Of a DNA stretch of 41,303 nt, positions 9,684 through 21,000 are shown piece after piece. The stretch covers positions 1 to 41,303 of the forward strand of contig UQAI01000006.1 in the NCBI GenBank assembly GCA_900538885.1, in the 5' to 3' direction. The translations under genes were made by a program, and so were the position numbers. Numbering within the stretch: the first letter of the stretch is position 1; every line of letters starts with the position of its first letter. This DNA is from an uncultured Mollicutes bacterium (GTDB lineage: Bacteria; Bacillota_I; Bacilli_A; ML615J-28; CAG-313). The notes beneath the pieces were generated by a model. That model was given only the letters and a program-made list of their open reading frames with translations. It searched no databases and was not told the origin of the DNA.

Positions 9684-12266
9684 TTAATTACTTTTCTTTA
9701 ATGTCCATTCACCAGTTCTATAAAAATCAATATCAATAAATTTAGTATGGTTATTACTGAAAACAATCATAATTTCTTGATAAATAAATGTTACATAACG
9801 ATCTGCACGACCTGTCTTGCCGCCTGATGTATCAGTATTGGCTTGTGAAATCTTAAAGCCTAATGTGCCAAGAACTTCAGTAAATTCTTCAATTATTTCT
9901 TCAAAGTCTGTGATTTGCATGTTTTCATCATAATTGCTGCTTGTCATCTTAATGCTTATTGATTTGCGGTAGATTGGATTACCATCACTATCTGAACCAG
10001 TTTGTGTAAAATCAAAGAAAGGACCACTAATAGCATCACCTAAAACACTAATAAATACTTCTGGAGTTGGAAAATAACTTACTGCATCTCCAAAAATGTC
10101 TTCAAGTACGACTGTTGTAACTTCATCATGTGTATCTTTTGTTGAGTTTGTAGCCGTATAATATTTAGTTGTATATTCGCCCCATGAATTTTTTATCTCA
10201 CGAGGAACATAGCCAACAAATGTTTTTACTGGTAACTCTGTTGTATTAAATTTGCTATAATTTACTGTATAATAACCACTATAGATACCACTAATTGAAT
10301 AAGGGAATACAGCACTTACTAAATTACCTTCACCATCTACCTTAATACTTAAAGTTGTAGATACAGAAGCCTCACCATAGTGTCCATAACTTTTAATAGT
10401 TAGTTGTTCTGCAATTTCTCTTGTAATTGCGGAATCACGTAATTTAAATACGTAATACATCTTACCATCTTTAGATGTTGCATATTCAAATGTAAAGATA
10501 TCAGCAGAAAAATCAAATTTAGGAAGTTCTTGGAAATATGAACCTGTATATTTTCTCTTTCCAGCTAGAGCTTTTAATTTTGTATCATATTCAAAATAAT
10601 CAAACGTATTATCGCTGTTTTGTTTATATCCAGAATATTCTGTATGATATGGTTTATCATCCATTGTGTATAAATACATACTTGTTTGAGCAAATAATGC
10701 TCCTTCTTCAGTAACCTTGCCAATAAGTCCTACTGTACCAACTTGGCTTGTAAAATTCTTGATTTCATCATTATTTTCAGCATTTTTTCTAGCAAGGAAA
10801 ACTTTTGAATTACTTGTTGCGGAAAGAGTTTGATATTCATCATAATTTACTGAAGGAGAGTTTATTTGTGTTTCTACAATATTAAATGTATAGTTCTTTA
10901 ACTCCTTCATTTTTGTAAGAGCAGTTGTTAAAAGTTCTGCATTTTCAGGAGCTTCATAAGGAGTAGGATCTCCAACTACAGTTGTACCAATTTTAGAAAA
11001 CTCAACTTCAATAGTTGTATAACTCATAGCATCCGCATCTTCTCTTACATCAGCACCATAATATAAAATTTCTGTTTGGCCAATTAGTTTTGTAATTTGT
11101 CCATCTTCAACAACTAAGAAAATTTTACTTAATGTATCTGATAGCATTGGTGTTAATGAGAATGATAAATAAGTCATTAAATATAAATCTTCTTCATTTG
11201 TTACATCAACACTATATTCATATCTTTGTTCATCTTCATTAAACTTAAACTTATTAACATTTAATTGACCTAAATGATTCCATAAATGTTGTGATTCCCA
11301 AATTGTAGGAATACTTACATAGTCTTTTACGAGACTTCTTGCGACTTTGTTATTTCTGTTAATATATACTTTTTCAAGTCCATGGCCAACTTCGCCTTTT
11401 TGATTCTTTAAGCCATCCTTTTCGCTCTTACGATAATTATCAGTAATAACATTATCTTTTTGTTCTAAACTATACCATGAACCTCTCCATGCATCTTTTG
11501 ACATTTCAACAGTCATGCCATATTTATGATTTCTGTTATTGTCAGATTGGTTAAAATCAACATATACATCTTCAAGAACACCTTTAACCGTTATGCTTTC
11601 ATTACCTAATGCTTCTATCATAGTGGATGTTAATCCATTAACCTCTCCACCTTGAGTTTCTGACTTAACAATAATTGTAACTGTTTTAGTAACTGATTTA
11701 TCTGCGTTTGCTGTAACAGTAATATTAACAACTTTATCAAGAACAACATTACCAATAACACTAACGATACCATTAGTAATTGCGATAATTTTTGGATGAG
11801 ATGATTCAACTGTGTATGAAGTATCACTTGAACCAGTAATTGTAACTGTTAAATTTGCAGTTTCACCTTTTTTGATTGTATCTTTTGATAGACTTACATC
11901 CATCTTAACAACATTTACTACTTCTGCTTTGACAGTAAGTTTGATTGATTTACTAATGTTTTTGTCAGCATTGGATGTTACAGTAATAGTTACGACAACA
12001 TCTTCTTTTACACCTTTAACTACTGAGACTTTATCTTCTTTTATAGAAATTACATCAGCAGGATCAACACTATAAGTATAAGTTTTATCATCAGTATTTT
12101 TAACTTCAACTGTTAAATCTACGGTTTCACCTATTTTAATTGTATTTGCACTAGAGCTTAAACTAATTGTTACTTTTTTATTGCCACAAGCAACGACTGA
12201 GACTAAACATAGTACAAATAAAACTAGTGAAAAACATTTAATAAAAGTATTTCTAAATTTTTTCAT
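9684..12266 (-). CDS. Lipoprotein with two Big-type Ig-like domains and a C-terminal domain shared with its neighbour
   Basis: An 860-residue exported lipoprotein. The signal peptide ends at SVVAC (Cys27). Two related domains at about 30-115 and 118-203 share a TIKxGETVxLTV...VxITVTxNADKxxxKxxxxxVK pattern typical of Big (bacterial Ig-like) domains. The remaining 650 residues match no family I recognise but align along their length with the 745-residue lipoprotein immediately upstream: NEDxxRYEY, FDFxAxIFT, a YSxFN stretch and a closing LGxLGFK segment. AAGGAG eight bases before the ATG lies within the last codons of the upstream gene, whose stop is 3 bases away, so the two are probably translationally coupled. 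The ligand is unknown. Confidence 0.8.
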   Translation of the reverse strand: MKKFRNTFIKCFSLVLFVLCLVSVVACGNKKVTISLSSSANTIKIGETVDLTVEVKNTDDKTYTYSVDPADVISIKEDKVSVVKGVKEDVVVTITVTSNADKNISKSIKLTVKAEVVNVVKMDVSLSKDTIKKGETANLTVTITGSSDTSYTVESSHPKIIAITNGIVSVIGNVVLDKVVNITVTANADKSVTKTVTIIVKSETQGGEVNGLTSTMIEALGNESITVKGVLEDVYVDFNQSDNNRNHKYGMTVEMSKDAWRGSWYSLEQKDNVITDNYRKSEKDGLKNQKGEVGHGLEKVYINRNNKVARSLVKDYVSIPTIWESQHLWNHLGQLNVNKFKFNEDEQRYEYSVDVTNEEDLYLMTYLSFSLTPMLSDTLSKIFLVVEDGQITKLIGQTEILYYGADVREDADAMSYTTIEVEFSKIGTTVVGDPTPYEAPENAELLTTALTKMKELKNYTFNIVETQINSPSVNYDEYQTLSATSNSKVFLARKNAENNDEIKNFTSQVGTVGLIGKVTEEGALFAQTSMYLYTMDDKPYHTEYSGYKQNSDNTFDYFEYDTKLKALAGKRKYTGSYFQELPKFDFSADIFTFEYATSKDGKMYYVFKLRDSAITREIAEQLTIKSYGHYGEASVSTTLSIKVDGEGNLVSAVFPYSISGIYSGYYTVNYSKFNTTELPVKTFVGYVPREIKNSWGEYTTKYYTATNSTKDTHDEVTTVVLEDIFGDAVSYFPTPEVFISVLGDAISGPFFDFTQTGSDSDGNPIYRKSISIKMTSSNYDENMQITDFEEIIEEFTEVLGTLGFKISQANTDTSGGKTGRADRYVTFIYQEIMIVFSNNHTKFIDIDFYRTGEWTLKKSN

Positions 12267-12269
12267 TGC

Positions 12270-14507
12270 TTATTCTCCTTTTTTATATAAACCATCACCC
12301 CACATATAGATAATTAAATCTAGACTTGAATCTACTGGGGCAACGTAAATTGTTTTTTCTTTTTCAACTTCTTGTTCAATTTTTATTCCATTTATCTCAA
12401 TTTCTTCAATGACTTTAACTTTTATAGACTTGCTGTATTCGCCATTTCCTATGTCTTTAAAGCCTAAAGACTCTAAATATTCACCTATTTTTTCAAGAGA
12501 CGAATTAATTGTGTAATCATTATCAAGTGGTACATCATAGTAGAAAGTTAAACTCATATAACCTGTCTTTTTACCATTTGGTATATGCATTGTTAACATA
12601 CCAAATCCATAGGTATCACCAAGTACACTTCCAAAGAATGGTAACATACTATTTTCTTCTATTTCTTCTTTTGTAAGTTTTGATGTTTCACCATAATACT
12701 TAAGTAAAAAATCATAAGCATTAACCATTTTATCATCTTTAGTGGTTGAACTTGCACTAGATTCTACGAACTCTAATTGAGCCCATGAAGTTGGAACTTG
12801 TCTTGTTATAAAATCAATATTCACATCTTCAGGTATCACGGCTTCATTAAAATCACTATAAGTAATAGAAATATCACCAAAGATTGAGCCTAAATAGAAA
12901 TAGAAATTTGATGCAATAATTTTTCCATCTTTAACTGTAACAAATGGTGCATATTTATCAAAAGTTACTGCTGAACCTGTTGTTGCGAAAAGGCCATAAA
13001 GGTTTACATCATTTCCAACACCATAATAGAATGTTGAAGCAACTGAGCACATAACATCATCAACATAATAGCTAATTGAACCATCTTCATTTTCAGAATA
13101 TCTTGTAAAGATTTCTGCCGCGAAATCAAAGGTTGGTTTAGCATGACTAAATGTTGTTTCATATGCTCGTGTTGCAGCATATTTATTAGTTACTTCTTTA
13201 TCTTCATAGAATGAATTATATAAATTATCACTAATCTTTTTATATCCATAACTTCCATTTTCTGTGTAATTTTTTTGTTCTTTACCATATTCATCATAAC
13301 CAACTGAATAAGGTCTAAAATAACATATTTCATTAGTTACTGTTTCTGTATAACCAGAAAGTACATAACCTTTTGTAAGATATGATGCGGTTAAACCTAA
13401 GAAATCTAATGTATAACTATCTAAACTTTTCATATATGTGATTGCACTTGCAAGATTATCATGGAAATCACGATGTGCATATTTTGATATTGTTGGTACG
13501 GTCACAGCATCACCACAGTCCACCGCAACAAATAATTCTAGAATTGCTTTATTAGGTTTAGCTAAATTGTAATCTGGTTTACTTATCGCATAGAAACCCA
13601 AAATTTCATTTTCTTCAATAATTAATTGAAACTCCATATTTGGATCTGGAACAAAATCATATGGGTTAGCAGATGCCACAAGTTTAGCTGTTAATTTTTT
13701 ATCAGTGCCTTTATATTCATAACGCCATGTATCTTCATTAAAGATAAAATCATTAACTGTTAAGTTCTTAAGATTGTTATAAAAACCAGCATCTTCCCAA
13801 CTTACTTTATTGCCATCATCATCTAGCATTGGTTCATACATTTCATCATTTAAATAGCTTACACCAACTTTATTAGCGAAACCTTCATAATTTCTCATAT
13901 ATAATCCCATGTTAGTTCCGGTATCAGCATTTGCATATTCTGCATACCAGTTAGTTCCATCCATTGATGTTTTTAGAACTGATGTGTATGTAGAAATAGG
14001 TTTACTACTAATTCCGATTTCTGAAACATCTATGCTTAAATATCCTTCAAAACCAATTTTGTCAACTTTTAAAGCATCTAACATTTCTTGTGTTAAATTT
14101 GGTTTAGAAACAATTAAGATTGCCTTACTTGCTTCACATTTTTTATTTTTAGTACTACGAGCTACAAGTTCAATTATTTTATCGCCCTTTACATCTTTTG
14201 CGGTAAAAAGACCATCTTTAGATATTGTTGCATAATCTGCACCATCTCTAATTTCCCATGTAACTTCACTACTAACTTCACCATCAATATAGGCTGTATA
14301 TTTAGCCTCTCTTCCACTTCTAACTTCGCTTTTACCTTGAATACTAACTGTAACCTCGGGTTCTGGATTTGGTTTTGGATCTGGTCCTGGTCCTGGTTTT
14401 GGTGGATTATCTTCTTTACAACTTTTGCATGAAGAAGCAAACACTCCAAATATGCAAGCAAAAACTAACAAACATAAAAGTGGAAATTTAATAACTTTAT
14501 TACGCAT
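12270..14507 (-). CDS. Lipoprotein with Pro/Gly-rich linker, Ig-like domain and C-terminal domain shared with its neighbour
   Basis: A 745-residue exported lipoprotein. The ATG chosen has AGGAGG eight bases upstream; a GTG nine bases earlier overlaps that site and is unlikely. The signal peptide ends at ASSC (Cys27) followed by KSC, the same C-K-S-C-K start as mature OppA of this operon. A Pro/Gly/Asp spacer (about 36-50) reaches a Big-like domain (about 51-135, ending in AILIVSK), then a 600-residue domain shared with the downstream 860-residue protein. The two look like products of tandem duplication with different N-terminal Ig parts. No catalytic motif was seen. A surface binding role is inferred. 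Confidence 0.8.
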   Translation of the reverse strand: MRNKVIKFPLLCLLVFACIFGVFASSCKSCKEDNPPKPGPGPDPKPNPEPEVTVSIQGKSEVRSGREAKYTAYIDGEVSSEVTWEIRDGADYATISKDGLFTAKDVKGDKIIELVARSTKNKKCEASKAILIVSKPNLTQEMLDALKVDKIGFEGYLSIDVSEIGISSKPISTYTSVLKTSMDGTNWYAEYANADTGTNMGLYMRNYEGFANKVGVSYLNDEMYEPMLDDDGNKVSWEDAGFYNNLKNLTVNDFIFNEDTWRYEYKGTDKKLTAKLVASANPYDFVPDPNMEFQLIIEENEILGFYAISKPDYNLAKPNKAILELFVAVDCGDAVTVPTISKYAHRDFHDNLASAITYMKSLDSYTLDFLGLTASYLTKGYVLSGYTETVTNEICYFRPYSVGYDEYGKEQKNYTENGSYGYKKISDNLYNSFYEDKEVTNKYAATRAYETTFSHAKPTFDFAAEIFTRYSENEDGSISYYVDDVMCSVASTFYYGVGNDVNLYGLFATTGSAVTFDKYAPFVTVKDGKIIASNFYFYLGSIFGDISITYSDFNEAVIPEDVNIDFITRQVPTSWAQLEFVESSASSTTKDDKMVNAYDFLLKYYGETSKLTKEEIEENSMLPFFGSVLGDTYGFGMLTMHIPNGKKTGYMSLTFYYDVPLDNDYTINSSLEKIGEYLESLGFKDIGNGEYSKSIKVKVIEEIEINGIKIEQEVEKEKTIYVAPVDSSLDLIIYMWGDGLYKKGE

Positions 14508-14519
14508 TACTTTCACCTC

Positions 14520-15080
14520 CTAATATTCATAGGTTGTACATAAAGCAACTACTCTATTTGTTTCAGTTACATACGTACATTCTATCTTTTTAATTTTATT
14601 ATTTTCAAAAGTGATGGAAAGTTTTGCAATATCTTTTGTTTTAATATCACTATTAAAAACTTTTGATATGTTTTCTTTAGCTATTTCGCCATTAAAATTA
14701 TTATCTTTTAAGGTGTATGATTTAAATAAATCTTTTTGTAAGGTTAAACTGAATAAATCAGCTACCTTTAAATTTTCGATAATTTCTGTATCTTTGCTTG
14801 TAACAAGTTCAAAATTATCATCTAGTGATGTAGTTGTAAACACTACAGTTGCTTTAGTTTCATCGACAATAGTAATTGTTTTAATTTGATTGTAAACTAC
14901 GACATCACTATCTTTAATTGTAAGTACAGTTTCAACTTTTGTACTTGTTTTAACATTTTCATTAATTGTACTTTGATAAGTTTCAATTTCATCTTTATTA
15001 TCACCTTTACATGAAACAAAACTAGGAATCATGATTAAGGCTAATACTAAAGTAAGTATTGTAATTTTAACTTTTTTCAT
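14520..15080 (-). CDS. Small lipoprotein of unknown function
   Basis: A 186-residue exported lipoprotein whose signal peptide ends at FVSC (Cys24). The mature part is Lys/Thr/Asp/Glu-rich with alternating beta-type segments and no recognised motif. The ATG follows an AGGGGGTGG site by about seven bases; a GTG nine bases upstream sits inside that site and is less likely. It lies 12 bases after the giant subtilase gene and 12 bases before the 745-residue lipoprotein gene, so it is cotranscribed with both. An accessory or protective role for the protease is conceivable from position only. Confidence 0.75.
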   Translation of the reverse strand: MKKVKITILTLVLALIMIPSFVSCKGDNKDEIETYQSTINENVKTSTKVETVLTIKDSDVVVYNQIKTITIVDETKATVVFTTTSLDDNFELVTSKDTEIIENLKVADLFSLTLQKDLFKSYTLKDNNFNGEIAKENISKVFNSDIKTKDIAKLSITFENNKIKKIECTYVTETNRVVALCTTYEY

Positions 15081-15092
15081 TTGACCCACCCC

Positions 15093-18000
15093 CTACTTAT
15101 GAATACGTTTTTTTAAAACGTATAAGGCACATAAAGCAAGTATTGATAAAACATTAATACTAACTTTTGACACATTGGTAGCAGTACTACTATTTTGTAA
15201 AGGTGCAGCATCATTAGCAATTGAAGCAACATATTGTTTATATGAGGCAACAATACTATCATATTTTGTTAAATCTAATAATGTTTTTTCACTTAATGAT
15301 AAGTTGTTCAAACGAACTGTAATATCATTTAACTTAGCTAATAAGTCAATACTAAATGCTTCAGGTAAAGCATCAATATCTGTTTGTAAAAGTTTAACTG
15401 CTTTACTTGCATTTGCAAATTGTAGTTTTTTAAGTTCAGCTTTGGCTTTAATTACTACTTCTGCAAAGTGACTCCATTCTTCCGTTGTATAACCATACTT
15501 TGTAGGATCTTGTTTTATCGCATTATAAGCAGTAAGTGCGCCATCAATTAACTTTTCATCAGTTAATAAGACTTTCTTAAGTTGTTCAATTTGTTTAGCA
15601 CTTTCAATAAATTTAATCATATTTTTATGCATAGGTTCATAGTCACTAATTTCTGCATTTTCAAGTTTACCAAAGAATCCTTCGTATACAATTGAATCAT
15701 ATCCTTCTATTTCTTTACTGTCAGGAATAATAAAACCAATTGGCTCTTTTTTACCAACTAAATCAATAAATGTATAATAATATAATTCATATCCAAATAA
15801 GTTAACATACTTGTGTAATAAATTGTATCCAGGATCACTTTCTAAAAGTGCTGCTTTTTCAGCATATGCATCTTCTAAGGCAGGGGCAGTGAATGATTTA
15901 AATTCAACAGCTATTAAGTTATCATATTGATAGAAAGCAAAGTTACCAATGCTCTTTAGACTATCAGGGAAAACTAGTACTTTAATGTTTTTATTACTAT
16001 TACCTGCATAAGTATCAATACGATATGTACCTTCAGCAACTTCAAATGTTGTTACATTAAGTGCTGCTGGAATTGATTTTAGTTCTAAATGATTAGATGG
16101 TAATACAATATATAATGCACCATTAATTAAACGAGCATATTCATTTATCACGCCATCATCTGTAGTTTCTTTATCATCTACATAATAACTGTATTTAGCA
16201 AGATTTGGACATTCTTCAAATACTAATTGACCAATCTTACTTAAGTTTTTAGAGAATGTAAATTCAACTAATTCACTATTCATTTGGAATGCACCATCTT
16301 CAATTATTGAAAGCTTTGGAGCAATAATCTTTTTAACACTTACTAATTGGAAGGCAAATTGTCCAACTTTTTCAAGTTCATTCATTTCGCCTAATTCATC
16401 TAAGCTATAGCATTTTACAAATGCAGCTTCTTCAATAGTTTTAACTTTAGCAAGATTTACTGATTCTAGTTTTTCACAACCAGCAAAAGCATATCCGCCA
16501 ATTACTTCTATCTTTTCAAGATTAATTTCTTTTAAATTTTCACAACCCATAAAGGCTCTTTCACCAATTTTAGTAACATTAGAACCTAGAGTTACAAGTT
16601 GTATTTTTGAACAGCCTGCAAAAGCAAATTCACTAACTTCAGTTAAACCAGATGGAATAACAATTTCGGTAAGACCTAAGCAACTAGCAAAGGCACCTGT
16701 ACCAATTGACTTTAATGTTTCTGGTAAAATTAATTCCATGATTTGAGCTGCACCACCAGTTACAAGATATTGAGTAAAAGCACCTTCACCAATTTCTTCA
16801 ACTATTGGCATTCTCAAATAACTTAAAACTTCACAATCTGCAAACGCATATTGACCAATACGTTTTACATTATTTAGCTCAGCAATCTTTAGACTTGTAC
16901 AACCATAGAATGCTTCGTCTTCAATATATTCATCAGTCTTTGATAAATCAATTGTTTCAAGTAATGTGTCTTTCGCAAAACATGATTTACCAAAATGAAC
17001 ACCACCATTTTCAGGCATTACTACTTCTTTTAATGATAAGCAGTTTTGGAAAGCACCAAAACCAAATTCAGCATTTTCGCCGATTGTTACTTTTGATACT
17101 TTGGAATTATAGAATGCACCTTCTTCACAAACGGCATCACTACTAATGACAATTTCCTTTAAGCCAGTTGTTGAGAAAGCATATTTCTTTATTGTTTTAA
17201 CATTTTCTAAATTAATTATTTTTAATTCGCTATTATTAACAAAGGCATATTCACCAATACTTGCGATACCTTCAGCAGGTAACACAACTTCTGTTAAAGT
17301 TGAACTATTAGCAAAAGCATAACCTTCAATAACTAATTCTTTATTTGTAAATTCAAGTTTTGTAAAATTAATACCTGCAAAAGCACCTTCACCAATCACT
17401 GTATATTTACTATCTAGTACATATGTACTATTTATAAGTTTTGAATTATTATTAAAGAATGCTGGAGCAGCGAAAATTACTTTTGTTCCTTCTTTGTTTA
17501 GTAGTAAACCATTTTCTGATGCATAGTATGGGTTACTGTTTGATACATTGAAAGCTGTTAAATCTGTTTCATGGAAGAAAGAACCATCCAAATTTTCTAA
17601 TTTTGTATTTTCGGCGAAACCAATCGCTCCTAAATTTTTACATTTATAGAAACAATTTTTTCCTAGTGATACTTCATTGTTAGGAAGGGTAATAGTTCTA
17701 AGTCCAGTACAATTATAGAATGCTTGTTCATCAAGTCTATCAACGCTTGCATTAAACTTAACATTTGTTAATTTTGGACAATCACTAAATGCACCTTTAC
17801 CAACATTTATAATATCATTATTAATTGTAACAGTTTCTAGATTATCACATTTAGCGAAGCAGAACTCAGGGATTTCTACTTGTTCATATATATCAACACT
17901 TGTTAATCCACTCATAACAAACATCGCATATGATAATTTAGTATCAGGTGATAAAACAACAGAGGTAAGAGCTGTACATCCTTTAAATGCTTGTTTACCA

Positions 18001-21000
18001 GTATTTCTTAATGTTGTCAAATCAACTGTTTCTAAAGATACACAATTTGTAAATGCATCTGCACCTATTGCATAAATCTTTGGTAAATTAATATTATTTA
18101 ATTTTGCACAATCTTTAAACGCTTCACGGCCAATTACCGTAACTGTATCTAAGTTAATTGTTTCTAATTTTGCATCTTTACAGAATGCATATTCTCTAAC
18201 TATCTTAACAGAACTTGGTAGAACCACTTCGTTTAATCCTGGACAATTATAGAATGCATATTTTTGAATTTCCTCAACACCTTCAGGAATAACAACTGAA
18301 GTTATCGATGTATTACTTGCAGGAATCTTATTCTTATCATAATCATCTTCTGTAAGTTCAATAGTTCGATCAGTTTCATATAAACAGAAAGCATACGCTC
18401 CTATATATAAGATACCTTCATCATCTGGAATTACTACTTTGCCACCTAAACCCTTATACGCTATAAGTGTACGGTTTTCAATGACAAATGGATTTTTAAT
18501 AGTTATTGTAACACTTGCATTAATTCTTGAACCTTTGGCATTTAAAGTAATAATTGTAGTGCCTTCTTTATAGGCTTTTACAACGCCATTTTCATCTACT
18601 GAGGCAACATCTGGGTCAGTTGATGAATAAGTTAATTCATACTTACTTTCCGCATACCATGGGTTAAAATCATGATATAATTGAATTTGTTCACCTGGAT
18701 AGAAACTTAATTCATCTAAACTATCTATGAATATACGATCACCAGTTGAACCTATTTTACTTGTTTGAGCAGCACGTGAATAAGCAAATATTGTTTCAAA
18801 ATACGAGAAACGCATTGACTTAAGTCTTGCATCATCAATATTATCGATAACATTATTAGTTTCTTTATTATTACCATCAGGTCGTTCTTTAACATTTATA
18901 ATAAGTACAGCTTGTTTACCATTATAAGCTTCACGAGCAGTAATTGTAGCACGTCCTGGTTTTAGACATTTAACTTGACCTTTATCAACTTCTGCGATTG
19001 TGGAATTTGAAGAAGTCCAAGTTAAATGATTTAGATAATCTTTATCAACATCTGATGTTTGATCAGCTGAAGCTAAGAATTTAGTTACATCAATAATTTC
19101 ATTTTCATACATTGATAAAATTACTAGATCTACCCCATCCATAGTACCATCTTTTGTAAACTTAAAGTCACCTTGAGTACCAGGAAGTTGGCATAAATAA
19201 ATATTTGAATTTAAGGCATAATCATCAATAGAGAAGGCTAATGCATTAGGAATAATCGCATCATCAAATATATCTTCTAAGTAATCAGTTATTTCAAAAC
19301 GAACTGTTGCATCTTTTCCTCTTTCAGAATATACAGGAATTGGTTTATCTGAAAGTAGAGTATATGATGAAGATGAAGTAAAGATAATCGGACTGATTGA
19401 TTGAACATATTGATTATCATATACTGTCATTGTAATATAATATCTATCTTTCTTTAATGTCTTATCATATTTCTTTTCATATTGAACATCTTTTAATACT
19501 GGAGCTTCATCATCTAAATAGAAATCAAAACTGAAACTATTACGAACGTTATTTTCAGCTCCACCATCGCCATAGTCTAATTCGCCAACCATCTTAAATT
19601 CATATTGTCGGTTATTAATTAGTCCTAACTCTTTAGATTTAAATTTTAAGTTTTCATAATAAGGAACAGGCGAGCCACCTACTGAGTATGCTTTATTTGC
19701 GTTATAATCAATATGAGTGTGTACTACTTCACCTGTCAATTTATCGGTAACAGTAAATGTCATCTTTTTAGCATTTCTAAGTAGTCCTGCATAAACTGCC
19801 GATATACCATCAATGGTTCCTAATATATTAGATATTGCTATGTGATCTTCACTAGCAGGGATAGCTTCATACATGCTTTCATCTATATCATATAAATATG
19901 TACCAAGTGGTATTAAATAATTATAGAAATAAGATCCATATGGTGTAGTAGCATAGTAGTCAGCTTTTAATTTATCTTCATCATCAATAGCACCATTATG
20001 TGCTTCTGATTCTACTTCGAAATAAGTTTTATCAAACATTGGCGCTTCTGTCCAATCACCATAGAAGGCTAAGAACGGAACGTTCAAATCAATTTTTTGT
20101 TCTTCCGTTGTAACATTAGATTTTAATTTAACAAATCCTTCTACATACATTCCATAAGGGAATAAATTATTCATCATTTCTTTATCACTATCAGATAGTG
20201 AATAAGTAACTTTAACTTTTGTTGAAGTGTTACCAGCAATTGTTAATGTATTATTAACTAATTCACCAGATTCAAGAACTTCATAACTTGTATCTCCATC
20301 TAAAATTTGAGCTTTTTCAGCAACGTGTTTACTATCAGATGTTGATACACTTTCCGTCATACCAATTACTGATAAATCATAACTAATTGTTTCGCTTGAT
20401 AAATTAGCAACGTTAAATACCATTTCATATTTACCAAGGCGTTTAGGATCATCACCTAATTCAAGTTTAGTTCTGTCAGTTCCATCAACTGTAATATAAG
20501 CTGGTGTGTTAACCGCATTTCTAATACTTGCAAGTCCCGCACCTTGTTTACGTGGAGAATAAGGATTTCCTTCTTCATTCAACGCAATTGTTGCGGTGGA
20601 CATTAGTAATTTATTAGTTAATTCTGATAATTCTTTTGATGAAATGTCAGGATATTTTTCCTTTAAGTATTGTCTTATTAAAATTACAATACCACAAAGG
20701 TTAGGTGTAGCCATTGAAGTACCACTTAATTCATCATAACCACCACCAGGGATAGCCGATTTAATACTACCACCATGGGCAGTGATTTCAGGTTTTAATC
20801 CAAGTGATGGAGTTGGGCCCCAACTTGAGAAGTCCGACATAAATGGACCCGCTTGGTTATCATAGTTTACAAGAATTGTACCTTTAGCTTTACTAGCAAG
20901 CATTGTACCATCATCTTTAGAAATTGAAATTGTTGGAATATGATCGGTTTTACCCATTGACATTAAAATATCGCCATCAATATTATTGTAAATAATACAA

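Noticed and set aside
13909..14235. Plus-strand open frame of 108 codons opposite the 745-residue lipoprotein gene
   Set aside because: It is a shadow of a strongly supported gene, with no signals of its own.
16805..17146. Plus-strand open frame of 113 codons within the LRR region
   Set aside because: It lies wholly opposite the subtilase gene; its His/Leu/Gln-rich product mirrors the antisense of the repeat codons and has no ribosome site I could support.
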